DNA from: an uncultured Collinsella sp.
GTDB lineage: Bacteria > Actinomycetota > Coriobacteriia > Coriobacteriales > Coriobacteriaceae
DNA: 29,208 bases
Reading direction: 5' to 3'
Assembly (NCBI GenBank): GCA_902489945.1
Contig: CABUBZ010000025.1
Span: 1 to 29,208 of the forward strand
Positions 6,748 through 14,268 of this stretch are shown here, one piece after another (the first letter of the stretch is position 1; every line of letters begins with the position of its first letter). A program made the translations under genes and the position numbers. The notes beneath the pieces were generated by a model. The model was not told the origin of the DNA and did no database searches. It was given only the letters and a program-made list of their open reading frames with translations.

Positions 6748-8544
6748 GTGTCTGAACAGGCGAATTATAGTGGTGCCGACGCTTCTGGCGTGGGTTTGAT
6801 CGGTCGTGCCGACGATTCGGTTTTGCCGATTGGTATGCATGACTTTACGGAGGCTGCTCACCGATGCGTGCTGGTTGACAAGACCATGTTTATTGCCGAT
6901 GTGTTGGACTGCGATGCGTCTATTGTGGTGTGCTGTCGACCCGAGGGCTTTGGCAAGAGCATGAACCTGTCCATGTTCAGAGCTTTTCTGGAGCGACCCG
7001 CGGTCGGCCGTGCTGACCGGAGCTTGTTTGCCGGCACTCAGATTTGGGACGCTGGCGGCGGGCGCTATCGGGGTGAGTATGCGTGCTATCCGGTGGTATC
7101 GCTAGACTTTTCTGGCGCTGCGGGGCGCGGTGCCACTGTTGCCGACGTTGTGCGTGACGCTCTTTCGGGTGAGTGCGCTCGCCTGCTCGCGCTTTTGGAG
7201 GCTCCGGATTTACCTCGAGAAAAGGTGCGCCACATAGAGCGCGTGGCGCGTGGCGTGGCGAGCGATGACGAGGTTGACTCGGTGCTTGCTGTGCTCATCG
7301 AGCTGCTGGAGATAGCCTGCGATGAGCAGGTTGTATTGCTTGTTGATGGGTACGATGCGGCGTGGTTGAGCCGTTCTGCTATGAGGGGCACCCGCGATGA
7401 CGACCCGGCTGAGTTGTTCGACCGCGTGCTGTTCGACGCCATTGTCGCCGCGGGCGATTCGATGCGGCTGGCGTGTCTGATGGGGGAGTGTCCCGGCCCT
7501 GCTGAGGCTGCGCTTGCTTTACGCGGCTGCTCGTATTGCCTAGCGACCCCGCTCTCGACGTGGTGCGATCGGTGGTTCGGCTTTTCGGATGTCGAGGTTG
7601 AGGCTCTGCTGAGTCATGCTGGACGAGAGGAATATCTGGACGATGCGCGTGAATGGCTTGAGGGATACCGGTTTGGCGGGGCATATTGCTCGAGTCCGGC
7701 GCGTGTGATTGGCTTTCTGGACCGGGGCTACACGCCGCCCGTGCGCGTCGACCTGTATGGGTACGCCGATTGCCTGAGCAGGGTAGTTGCCGGGTGGAAT
7801 CTCGACCGGCTTTCGGTCTTGTTCGATTTGCTCGAGGCTCATGGATGCGTTGAAGTGCCGCTTCGTTTGGTCGCTGCGGGGTCGGATGGCGCTTGTGACG
7901 ATGATGTTTGGACTGCGCTGTACCTGTCTGGCTTCCTGACGACGGATATGACCGAGGAGCCGGAGAACGGCGTTCGCCTCCGTGCTCTGCGCCTGCCTAA
8001 TAACGAGCTTCGCCAAGCATTGCGTCTGGTGATTATTGAATGGTTTGAGTGCGCCGCCGAGGATGTGCGAGACGTCGATGCGTTCCATGACGGGTTGTGC
8101 CATGGGGACGAGGATGCGGTGAAGCGGGCGTTGGGCTGTATCCTGGGCGATGCGGGAATCGGTGCGACAGAGGAAGATTCGCCGTTGCCGTATCACCTGC
8201 TCTTGCAGGGGCTTTGTTTTGGCTTGCCGGGCTATGCTAATCCTGCTTCCCGGCGAAAGTGTGGCGCGGGTCGCTGGGACATCCAGGTTTTCCCTACGGG
8301 TGCCGTGTTCGACGTAGCTGACACGATCGGCATGCTGGACGAGCGCCCGCTTATAACGATCAATATGATGTATGACCCCGATGTGGATGCGCTGGGGTTG
8401 GAATTGCTGGCCGTGCAGTCGCTACTCGACATAGAGCGCGACGGCATCGACGAAATCCGTGTACCACGCCCCGGCGTGGGTCGCATGCGCTGGGGGTTCG
8501 GTTTTGATGGGCAGCATGTGGCTACGGTGTGCCAGCGGCTTTAA
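6748..8544 (+). CDS. DUF1703-family AAA-like ATPase / PD-(D/E)XK nuclease protein, probably inactive at both sites
   Basis: This 598-residue protein has the architecture of AAA-ATPase-like (PF09820) plus a C-terminal PDDEXK_9-type nuclease domain (PF08011). Matching features are IGMHDFTEAAHRCVLVDKT, the P-loop RPEGFGKSMNLSMF (Gly69-Lys70-Ser71), YHLLLQGLCFGL, the GAGRWDIQV strand and the closing GFGFDGQHVATV. Two key sites differ from the family as I know it. Walker B reads LVDGYD (199-203) where LIDEYD is normal, so the catalytic Glu is Gly. At the E-x-K strand the sequence is PLITINMM, without the Glu-x-Lys pair. The family often occurs in many copies in gut anaerobes and its role is unclear. 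Start is GTG at 6748 behind AGGGAGAAG. Confidence 0.8.
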   Translation: MSEQANYSGADASGVGLIGRADDSVLPIGMHDFTEAAHRCVLVDKTMFIADVLDCDASIVVCCRPEGFGKSMNLSMFRAFLERPAVGRADRSLFAGTQIWDAGGGRYRGEYACYPVVSLDFSGAAGRGATVADVVRDALSGECARLLALLEAPDLPREKVRHIERVARGVASDDEVDSVLAVLIELLEIACDEQVVLLVDGYDAAWLSRSAMRGTRDDDPAELFDRVLFDAIVAAGDSMRLACLMGECPGPAEAALALRGCSYCLATPLSTWCDRWFGFSDVEVEALLSHAGREEYLDDAREWLEGYRFGGAYCSSPARVIGFLDRGYTPPVRVDLYGYADCLSRVVAGWNLDRLSVLFDLLEAHGCVEVPLRLVAAGSDGACDDDVWTALYLSGFLTTDMTEEPENGVRLRALRLPNNELRQALRLVIIEWFECAAEDVRDVDAFHDGLCHGDEDAVKRALGCILGDAGIGATEEDSPLPYHLLLQGLCFGLPGYANPASRRKCGAGRWDIQVFPTGAVFDVADTIGMLDERPLITINMMYDPDVDALGLELLAVQSLLDIERDGIDEIRVPRPGVGRMRWGFGFDGQHVATVCQRL

Positions 8545-8568
8545 GCGCCGAGGTGTTTCCGGCTTCCG

Positions 8569-9588
8569 TTACTCGGTGTCCTTCATGGGCGGCATGGGCT
8601 TCCAGTTGGGATCCTTGATGATCTTGCGGGCGTCTTTCATGCCTCGGCGCAGCGCCGGAATGCCGGTCTTAAAGCACTTGTCGACCGCGGCCAGGCGAAT
8701 GAATTCCTTGCAGAAGGTCGCGGCGTTGCCCAGACGGAACAGCATAGGGTGGTAGTCGCCGTAGATCTGCATGTAGCGTGCCAGATAACCGCGGTTGCGC
8801 ATGATGTAGTAACGGTTGGTGTCGCTCGTGGAGTTGAGCTGGCGCTTGCCGGCGATATCCCAGTTAGAGACGGCGCGGGCGCGCTTGAGCACCAGGTCGG
8901 CCACAACGGCGGCGGGGAAGTGCTGGCTGGCCACGTAACCATAGCAGGCATCGTCGCCGTAGATGAAGAATCGCGCATCGGGCAGGCCGATCTTGTCGAC
9001 CACGCGGCGTGAGAACATGCCGCCCTCAAAGCATAGCTGGTTCATGGCGCGGTAGCCCTCGGGTCCCAGGTCCCACTTGGCGACAGGGTTGGGAATGCCG
9101 AGTGAAAGGATGAGTTGGTATTGCCAAAAGAAGGCGCCGCCGTCAAAGTCCAGGCGCGAACCCTGGATGACATCGTAGCGGTCGGTCCACTTGGCAAGAC
9201 GCTCGATGCCTTCGGGGATGACGAGCACGTCGTCGTCCATCACCCAGAACCACTGGGCGCCTAGGTCGTAGGCGCATTTAGTGCCAGCAGAGAAGCCGCC
9301 CGCACCGCCGCCGTTTTCGAGCTGCGGGGCGTAGATGACGCGGTCGGTGCCGCCCTGCGCGTCGGGCTGCTCGGTGTCGATGCCCCACAGGTTAGCCAGG
9401 CGCTCGTTGAATGCGGTGCACATGGCCTTAGTCTCGCGCGAATTCTCGTTATCGACGATCACGATGCGCCAGGGCGTTGCCGTGAGCTCGGTCATGGAGT
9501 CGAACAAGTTGGCCAGGAGTTCCTGGCGCTTGTACGTAACGACGACAATGGCGAGCTTATCGATGGGAGCGGGAAGGGTTGAAGGCAT
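8569..9588 (-). CDS. GT2 glycosyltransferase, galactofuranosyl-/rhamnosyltransferase (GlfT-like)
   Basis: This 339-residue GT-A enzyme opens with LAIVVVTYKRQELLANLFDSM, has the ENGGGAGGFSAG motif (residues 91-102) typical of the GlfT1/GlfT2 branch of GT2, and a DDD metal-binding motif at 118-120 (WVMDDDVLVI). After a W-x-D-x-G-P-E-G-Y segment comes FFIYGDDACYGY, the usual acceptor-side acidic motif. It probably transfers galactofuranose or rhamnose to a surface polysaccharide from a nucleotide sugar. Start is the ATG at 9588 behind AAAGGA, about 11 bases away. It is convergent with the gene ending at 8544, 24 bases apart, and divergent from the plus-strand GT cluster. The sugar specificity cannot be read from sequence. 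Confidence 0.85.
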   Translation of the reverse strand: MPSTLPAPIDKLAIVVVTYKRQELLANLFDSMTELTATPWRIVIVDNENSRETKAMCTAFNERLANLWGIDTEQPDAQGGTDRVIYAPQLENGGGAGGFSAGTKCAYDLGAQWFWVMDDDVLVIPEGIERLAKWTDRYDVIQGSRLDFDGGAFFWQYQLILSLGIPNPVAKWDLGPEGYRAMNQLCFEGGMFSRRVVDKIGLPDARFFIYGDDACYGYVASQHFPAAVVADLVLKRARAVSNWDIAGKRQLNSTSDTNRYYIMRNRGYLARYMQIYGDYHPMLFRLGNAATFCKEFIRLAAVDKCFKTGIPALRRGMKDARKIIKDPNWKPMPPMKDTE

Positions 9589-9750
9589 GAGGCAATATAT
9601 CCTTTCACGCGCGGCGGGCGAGTGCTGCGCGGAAGCTATCGAATGCGTCCTTGGGACTGTCCTATTGTAAAGGCTCGGCGCACCTTAGCGGCAAGCTTTG
9701 AATAAAACGCAGGAACCTGCCATGGGCCCGCCGCATGACGTGGGGCTGCT

Positions 9751-9780
9751 TTGCCCGCAAGAGGCTCCATAGATTATATA
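9751..9780 (+). promoter_or_regulatory. Candidate promoter for the plus-strand GT2 cluster
   Basis: TTGCCC at 9751-9756 is followed at 17 to 18 bp spacing by an AT block TTATATA (9774-9780) that serves as -10 box. It lies 65 bases before the TTG start of the first GT gene, in the 256-bp divergent intergenic region. The -35 match is moderate. Confidence 0.5.
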
Positions 9781-9844
9781 AACGCCCGCTGGCGCGCTGA
9801 CCCTTTGATACCATGAAACGACAGGTATTTCCTAAGGAGCACAT

Positions 9845-10948
9845 TTGTCTACTAACGCCTCTGGCAGCCCTGTTCTGTCGCTGCTTATTCCCATTTACAA
9901 TGTTCAGCGCTACCTGCGCGAGTGCCTCGATTCCGCCCTGGCGCAGACGCTCAAGGATATTGAGATCGTCTGCATTAACGACGGGTCGACCGACAACTCG
10001 CCGGCGATTATCCGCGAGTATATGGAGCGCGATAGGCGCGTCAAGATGATCGACAAGGCCAACAGCGGCTACGGCGACTCGATGAACCACGGTCTGGAGA
10101 TGGCGCGTGGCAAGTACGTTGGCATCTTGGAGTCCGATGACTTTATGGCGCCCGACGCACTCGAAAAGCTTGTCTCGGCCGCCGATAGCAATAATGCCGA
10201 CTTTGCGAAGGCGAACTTTGATTTCTACTGGTCTAAGCCCGAGGAGCGCCGTTCGCTGCACGAGATGTTTAAGGCCAAGGACTGCGGTAAGCCGGTGCAC
10301 CCGAGCGACACGACGCAGTTCTTTAAGCAGAAACCGTCGATTTGGTCGGCTGTGTACCGTCGCGATTTTCTTGAGCGCAACGGCATCAAGTTCTTGCCGA
10401 CTCTGGGAGCATCCTTTCAGGACACGTCGTTTGCCTTTAAGGTGATTGCCTGCGCCGACAAGGCCGTTTACCTGCACGATGCCGTGCTTTCGTATCGTCA
10501 GGACAACGAGAACTCCTCGGTCAATTCTTCGGCTAAGGTCTTTTGCGTCAATACCGAGTATGCCGAGATTGAGCGTTGGATTCGTGAGGATTATGCCCGC
10601 GACCACGTAAGCGGCGATGTCGCGCGCATGCTCAAGTTCAATCAGCTCATTAAGTACGATTCGTACATGTGGAACTACGTGCGCCTGGCGCCTAAGTTCT
10701 ATAAGGAGTTCCTGGTTCAGATGGCCAAGGAGTTCCAAGCGGCCTTGGACGCCGGGGACTTTTCGCTTGACGACCTCAAGCCGTGGAAGCGCGCAAATCT
10801 CGCTGCCATCCTCAAAGATCCTGAGGGCTGGGTTGACGAGCATCCGAGTTTTGCGACGGATGGTGCCTTGGGGCGTGCTAAGTATTACGCCTCGGTTGGA
10901 GGCCCAGGCGTGGTCGCTGCCTTCCTCATCGAATCGCTGAGGGGATAG
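9845..10948 (+). CDS. GT2 family glycosyltransferase
   Basis: This 367-residue enzyme starts with the GT-A Rossmann-like core LSLLIPIYNVQRYLRECLDS, has INDGSTD at 45-50 and the metal-binding ESDD motif at 96-99. The C-terminal half is the acceptor region, with KQKPSIWSAVYRRDFL and SYRQDNENSSVNS, shared with the gene at 12070 and typical of the WaaB/EpsJ-type GT2 enzymes of capsule and teichoic acid clusters. Start is TTG at 9845; AAGGAG (9834-9839) sits five bases before it and no ATG is nearby. The next gene begins six bases after the stop. It probably adds a hexose or similar residue to a surface glycan; donor and acceptor are not determinable. Confidence 0.85.
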   Translation: MSTNASGSPVLSLLIPIYNVQRYLRECLDSALAQTLKDIEIVCINDGSTDNSPAIIREYMERDRRVKMIDKANSGYGDSMNHGLEMARGKYVGILESDDFMAPDALEKLVSAADSNNADFAKANFDFYWSKPEERRSLHEMFKAKDCGKPVHPSDTTQFFKQKPSIWSAVYRRDFLERNGIKFLPTLGASFQDTSFAFKVIACADKAVYLHDAVLSYRQDNENSSVNSSAKVFCVNTEYAEIERWIREDYARDHVSGDVARMLKFNQLIKYDSYMWNYVRLAPKFYKEFLVQMAKEFQAALDAGDFSLDDLKPWKRANLAAILKDPEGWVDEHPSFATDGALGRAKYYASVGGPGVVAAFLIESLRG

Positions 10949-10954
10949 GTCGAC

Positions 10955-11995
10955 ATGGGAGAGACTTTGACCCCCAAAGCGACCATTGTCGTTCCCGTCT
11001 ACAATTCGTCGCGCTCCATTCAGCGATGCCTCGATTCGCTGTTGGCCCAGTCCGAGCGCTCGATTCAGGTTGTCTGCGTCAACGACGGTTCGACTGATGA
11101 TTCGTTGAACGCGTTGCGTCAGATCGCGCAGGCCGACGATCGCGTACTGGTGATTGACCAGGAAAACGCGGGCGTCTCGTGTGCTCGAAATGCGGGTATC
11201 GATGCCGCCGAGGGCGAGACCGTCTTTTTTGTGGACGCCGACGATTACATCGATGCCCAGACGGTCGAGCGCGTGCTGCATGCCATGGAGTCTGCGGATG
11301 CCGAGGCCGCCGTTTTTGGCGGCGCCTGTGAACCTGCCGATGCTGCCCCCAAACGCGTCCAGCAACTCATGAGCCCCAAAGCTGGTACCTTCGGCGCCCG
11401 TGATCCCCAACTGCTGTTCCATTCGAATACGCAGCCCTATGCCTGCCGTGCGGCTTTTTCGCGCGAGCTGCTCAATCGCGAAGGCATTCGCTTCGCCCCC
11501 GGTTTGGCTTTGGGCGAGGACGTCGTCTTCCAATTTGCGGCTTATGCGCTTGCCCACAGGACCGTCGTCATGCCGGACAAGTTCTACCACTACGTGATGG
11601 AGAGCGAATCGGCGACGCACGAGTTCAACAGTGTCGAGGCTCGCGCCAAAAAGCTCGATGCCCATATGAGAATGCTCGAGGAGGTCTTGGAGGACTGGGC
11701 GGGCTACGGTCTTATGGACCTGTGTCCCGGCGAGCTGATCACCTGGTTCCTGGACCTTATCGTGTTTGATTTGGCGCGCTTGGATTCCGATGACTTCCAT
11801 CGCGTGGCGGCTCGCGTCAACATGGACCTCACGACGTTTTTGGGAACGGAGTGGGCGGATATTCCTGCTAAGGGCGCCGTTCGCCGTGTTGCCCACAAGC
11901 TCGTTGCGGCGACCCCGGGCGTTTCGATGGCAGATGCCACGCTGTTCTATCTTTCGACTCGCGGTCTCAAAGCCTGCCTGGAGCGCTTTATATAA
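10955..11995 (+). CDS. GT2 family glycosyltransferase
   Basis: This 346-residue GT-A enzyme reads ATIVVPVYNSSRSIQRCLDSLL at its start, VNDGSTDDS around 42-50, and DADD at 94-97. After QENAGVSCARNAGI it follows the EpsJ/CpsJ-like pattern and shows LGEDVVFQFAAYAL near residue 187, the E-D motif of the acceptor site. ATG start lies six bases after the previous stop, with GGGGATAGG as the ribosome site, so the two genes are co-transcribed. A 74-base gap with a possible promoter separates it from the next GT. Substrate not determinable. Confidence 0.85.
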   Translation: MGETLTPKATIVVPVYNSSRSIQRCLDSLLAQSERSIQVVCVNDGSTDDSLNALRQIAQADDRVLVIDQENAGVSCARNAGIDAAEGETVFFVDADDYIDAQTVERVLHAMESADAEAAVFGGACEPADAAPKRVQQLMSPKAGTFGARDPQLLFHSNTQPYACRAAFSRELLNREGIRFAPGLALGEDVVFQFAAYALAHRTVVMPDKFYHYVMESESATHEFNSVEARAKKLDAHMRMLEEVLEDWAGYGLMDLCPGELITWFLDLIVFDLARLDSDDFHRVAARVNMDLTTFLGTEWADIPAKGAVRRVAHKLVAATPGVSMADATLFYLSTRGLKACLERFI

Positions 11996-12026
11996 TTCCA
12001 AGCGCTGCCGCCCGCCGCAACCCGGC

Positions 12027-12035
12027 TGCTAAAAT
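12027..12035 (+). promoter_or_regulatory. Possible extended -10 promoter for the gene at 12070
   Basis: TGCTAAAAT matches the extended -10 form (TG-n-TATAAT) and lies 35 bases before the TTG start. No convincing -35 box is visible, so the gene may also be transcribed by read-through from upstream. Confidence 0.35.
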
Positions 12036-12069
12036 AACCCTGTTACACGCTATTCAACAGGAGGTTCTC

Positions 12070-13188
12070 TTGCAGAACTCTGATACCCCTAAAGTTTCGC
12101 TGCTTGTTCCCATTTGCAATGTCGAACGCTACCTGCGCGAGTGCCTCGATTCTGCCGTGACTCAGACGCTCAAGGACATCGAGATCATCTGCATTAACGA
12201 CGGGTCGACCGACAGCTCGCCGGCGATTATCCGCGAGTACATGGAGCGCGACTCCCGTGTCAAGATGATCGACAAAGCCAACAGCGGCTACGGCGACTCG
12301 ATGAACCGCGGCCTGGAGATGGCGCGCGGTGAGTACGTGGGCATCCTTGAGTCCGACGACTTTATGTTTGAGGATTCGCTCCAAAAGCTGGTCGCCAAGG
12401 CCGATGCTGAGCATGCCGATGTGGTGAAGGGCGACTTTTACCTGTATTGGTCCACGCCCAGCGAGCGCCGTGAGCTGTTTGGGATCATCGACGAGCATAT
12501 GACGGGCGCCGCGTATCGCCCTGTCGATCGCCCGGGCATCTTCTACCGCAAACCTTCCATTTGGTCGGCTATCTATCGGCGCGAGTTCCTCAACGACAAT
12601 CAGATTCGGTTCCTTCCCACGCCGGGTGCCTCGTATCAGGACGCAGGCTTTAACTTTAAGGTTTGGGCTTGCGCCGAGCGTGCCGCGTTTATTGCGGACC
12701 CCATTTTGTGCTATCGCCAGGATAACGAGAAGAGCTCCGTTAATTCGCCCAACAAGGTATTTTGCGTGTGCGACGAATACGCCGAGATGCAGCGCTTTTT
12801 GGATGAACGCCCCGAGCTTAAGGCTCAGCTTCAGGGTATTTTAATGCGCATGAAGGTCGATACGTACCGTTGGAATGATGAGCGCCTGGTCGATGAACTG
12901 CGCGAGCAGTTTTGGAAGAAAGCCTCGTCCGAGCTCAAGGCCGACTGGGATGCCGGTCGCTTTGATCTGTCGCTGTTTGATCCGCGTGGCGAGACCGACT
13001 TGCGCCTGATGGTCAAGTCGCCCCGCGCCTATATCGATTCGCGCTTTGATTTTAAGAAGCCGGGCAAGCTCAATACGTTTAAGCACTACTTTAAGATCGG
13101 CGGCCTGCCGCTGGTCTGGCGCGTGCTGACGTATCAGCGCACTTACGGTGACAACCCGCACCCTGATGACGTTCCGGCCGCACAGTAG
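12070..13188 (+). CDS. GT2 family glycosyltransferase, paralogue of the gene at 9845
   Basis: This 372-residue protein has VSLLVPICNVERYLRECLDS at its start, INDGSTD at 43-48 and ESDD at 94-97. It shares long identical stretches with the first cluster gene, such as SPAIIREYMERD, RVKMIDKANSGYGDSMN and GLEMARG. The similarity falls away in the C-terminal half, apart from RKPSIWSAIYRREFL and YRQDNEKSSVNSPNKVFCV. It is therefore a duplicated enzyme with a diverged acceptor side. Start is TTG at 12070 behind CAGGAGG. The next gene follows the stop by 12 bases, so they share a transcript. Sugar unknown. Confidence 0.85.
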   Translation: MQNSDTPKVSLLVPICNVERYLRECLDSAVTQTLKDIEIICINDGSTDSSPAIIREYMERDSRVKMIDKANSGYGDSMNRGLEMARGEYVGILESDDFMFEDSLQKLVAKADAEHADVVKGDFYLYWSTPSERRELFGIIDEHMTGAAYRPVDRPGIFYRKPSIWSAIYRREFLNDNQIRFLPTPGASYQDAGFNFKVWACAERAAFIADPILCYRQDNEKSSVNSPNKVFCVCDEYAEMQRFLDERPELKAQLQGILMRMKVDTYRWNDERLVDELREQFWKKASSELKADWDAGRFDLSLFDPRGETDLRLMVKSPRAYIDSRFDFKKPGKLNTFKHYFKIGGLPLVWRVLTYQRTYGDNPHPDDVPAAQ

Positions 13189-13200
13189 GAGCGCGTGATT

Positions 13201-14268
13201 ATGGTTACCCCCAAGATTTCCGTTGTCGTTCCCATCTACAAGGTGGAGGATTGCCTGGCCTGGTGCCTGGACTCCCTACTCGCGCAGGATATGCCCGGTT
13301 GGGAAGGTGTGCTGGTTAACGATGGCTCGCCGGATGGGTCGCGCGACATCGCCGCTGCCTATTGCGAAAAGGACGCGCGCTTTACGCTGATTGATAAACC
13401 CAACGGTGGTTTGTCGAGCGCCCGTAACGCGGGTATCGCTGCGTCCTCGGCTCCTATCGTCGCGTTTTTGGATTCCGACGACCGCTTTACGCCCGATGCA
13501 TGCCGCGTGATCGTCGATGCCTTTGAGCGCGAGGACTGCGACGTTTTGACCTTTGGCGCGAACCCGTATCCGCTGGAGGCAGGGTATCCGTGGCTTAACT
13601 ATGTGCTGAGCCCGCGCGATGTGTCATTTGAGGGCTATAGCACCGACCTGCTGTTTAAGGAAGCGTCTCGCCCCTTTGCATGGCGCACCGCCTGCAAGCG
13701 TGAGTTTTTGCTGGGCAACGGGATCGTGTTCGACGAAACCGTTAAGTATGGCGAGGACCAGGTCTTCGATTTTGCCGTGTACGGTCGTTCGTGCAAGACT
13801 TCGCTTATCTCGAACAAGCTGTATGACTACCGTGTGGCGCGCAAGGGCTCGCTCATGGACATCATGCGCTATGACGACGAGACGCGCCTGCTAGAGCACG
13901 TGAAGATTTACTCCGCGGTGCTGGCTGACTGGCAGCGCGATGGTCTCGATGCCCAGCATGCCGATGACCTGGCATATTTCCTGTGCGATCTGGTGCTGTA
14001 CGATGCGCTCAGGCTGTTGGGTACGGACTGCGGCAAGGTGTTTGCTGCCGTTGCCACGGCGCTTGCCGGCTCTGCCGTGGGCAGCGATACTGCGCTCGCG
14101 CAATGCGCTCCTTCTGTTGCTGCTATGGTGCGTGCGGCGCTTACCAGCAATGCCCCCAATGCCCGTGCGTGCAAAAAGCTCATGTTCGATTACGACGTCT
14201 TGAGGTTTGGGCGCCTGGGTGCCTGCAAACGCATGGCAGCGAACGCCCTTGGAAAGCGAGAAGTGTAG
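13201..14268 (+). CDS. GT2 family glycosyltransferase
   Basis: This 355-residue GT-A enzyme begins MVTPKISVVVPIYKVEDCLAWCLDS, has VNDGSPDGS around 39-47, NGGLSSARNAGI around 68-79 and DSDD at 91-94, and later YGEDQVFDFAVYG. The GEDQ-type motif is the acceptor-side acidic pair of EpsJ-like GT2 enzymes. I choose the ATG at 13201, nine bases after AGGAG; the in-frame GTG at 13195 is only three bases from that site. Its stop TAG directly abuts the ATG of the next gene. Region 14040-14100 codes for an Ala-rich stretch that is probably not catalytic. Confidence 0.85.
   Translation: MVTPKISVVVPIYKVEDCLAWCLDSLLAQDMPGWEGVLVNDGSPDGSRDIAAAYCEKDARFTLIDKPNGGLSSARNAGIAASSAPIVAFLDSDDRFTPDACRVIVDAFEREDCDVLTFGANPYPLEAGYPWLNYVLSPRDVSFEGYSTDLLFKEASRPFAWRTACKREFLLGNGIVFDETVKYGEDQVFDFAVYGRSCKTSLISNKLYDYRVARKGSLMDIMRYDDETRLLEHVKIYSAVLADWQRDGLDAQHADDLAYFLCDLVLYDALRLLGTDCGKVFAAVATALAGSAVGSDTALAQCAPSVAAMVRAALTSNAPNARACKKLMFDYDVLRFGRLGACKRMAANALGKREV

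Noticed and set aside
9662..12001. A 779-codon open frame on the minus strand
   Set aside because: It is antisense to two clear GT2 genes with ribosome sites and motifs. Such long open antisense frames are common in high-GC genes with biased codons, and its product resembles no protein.
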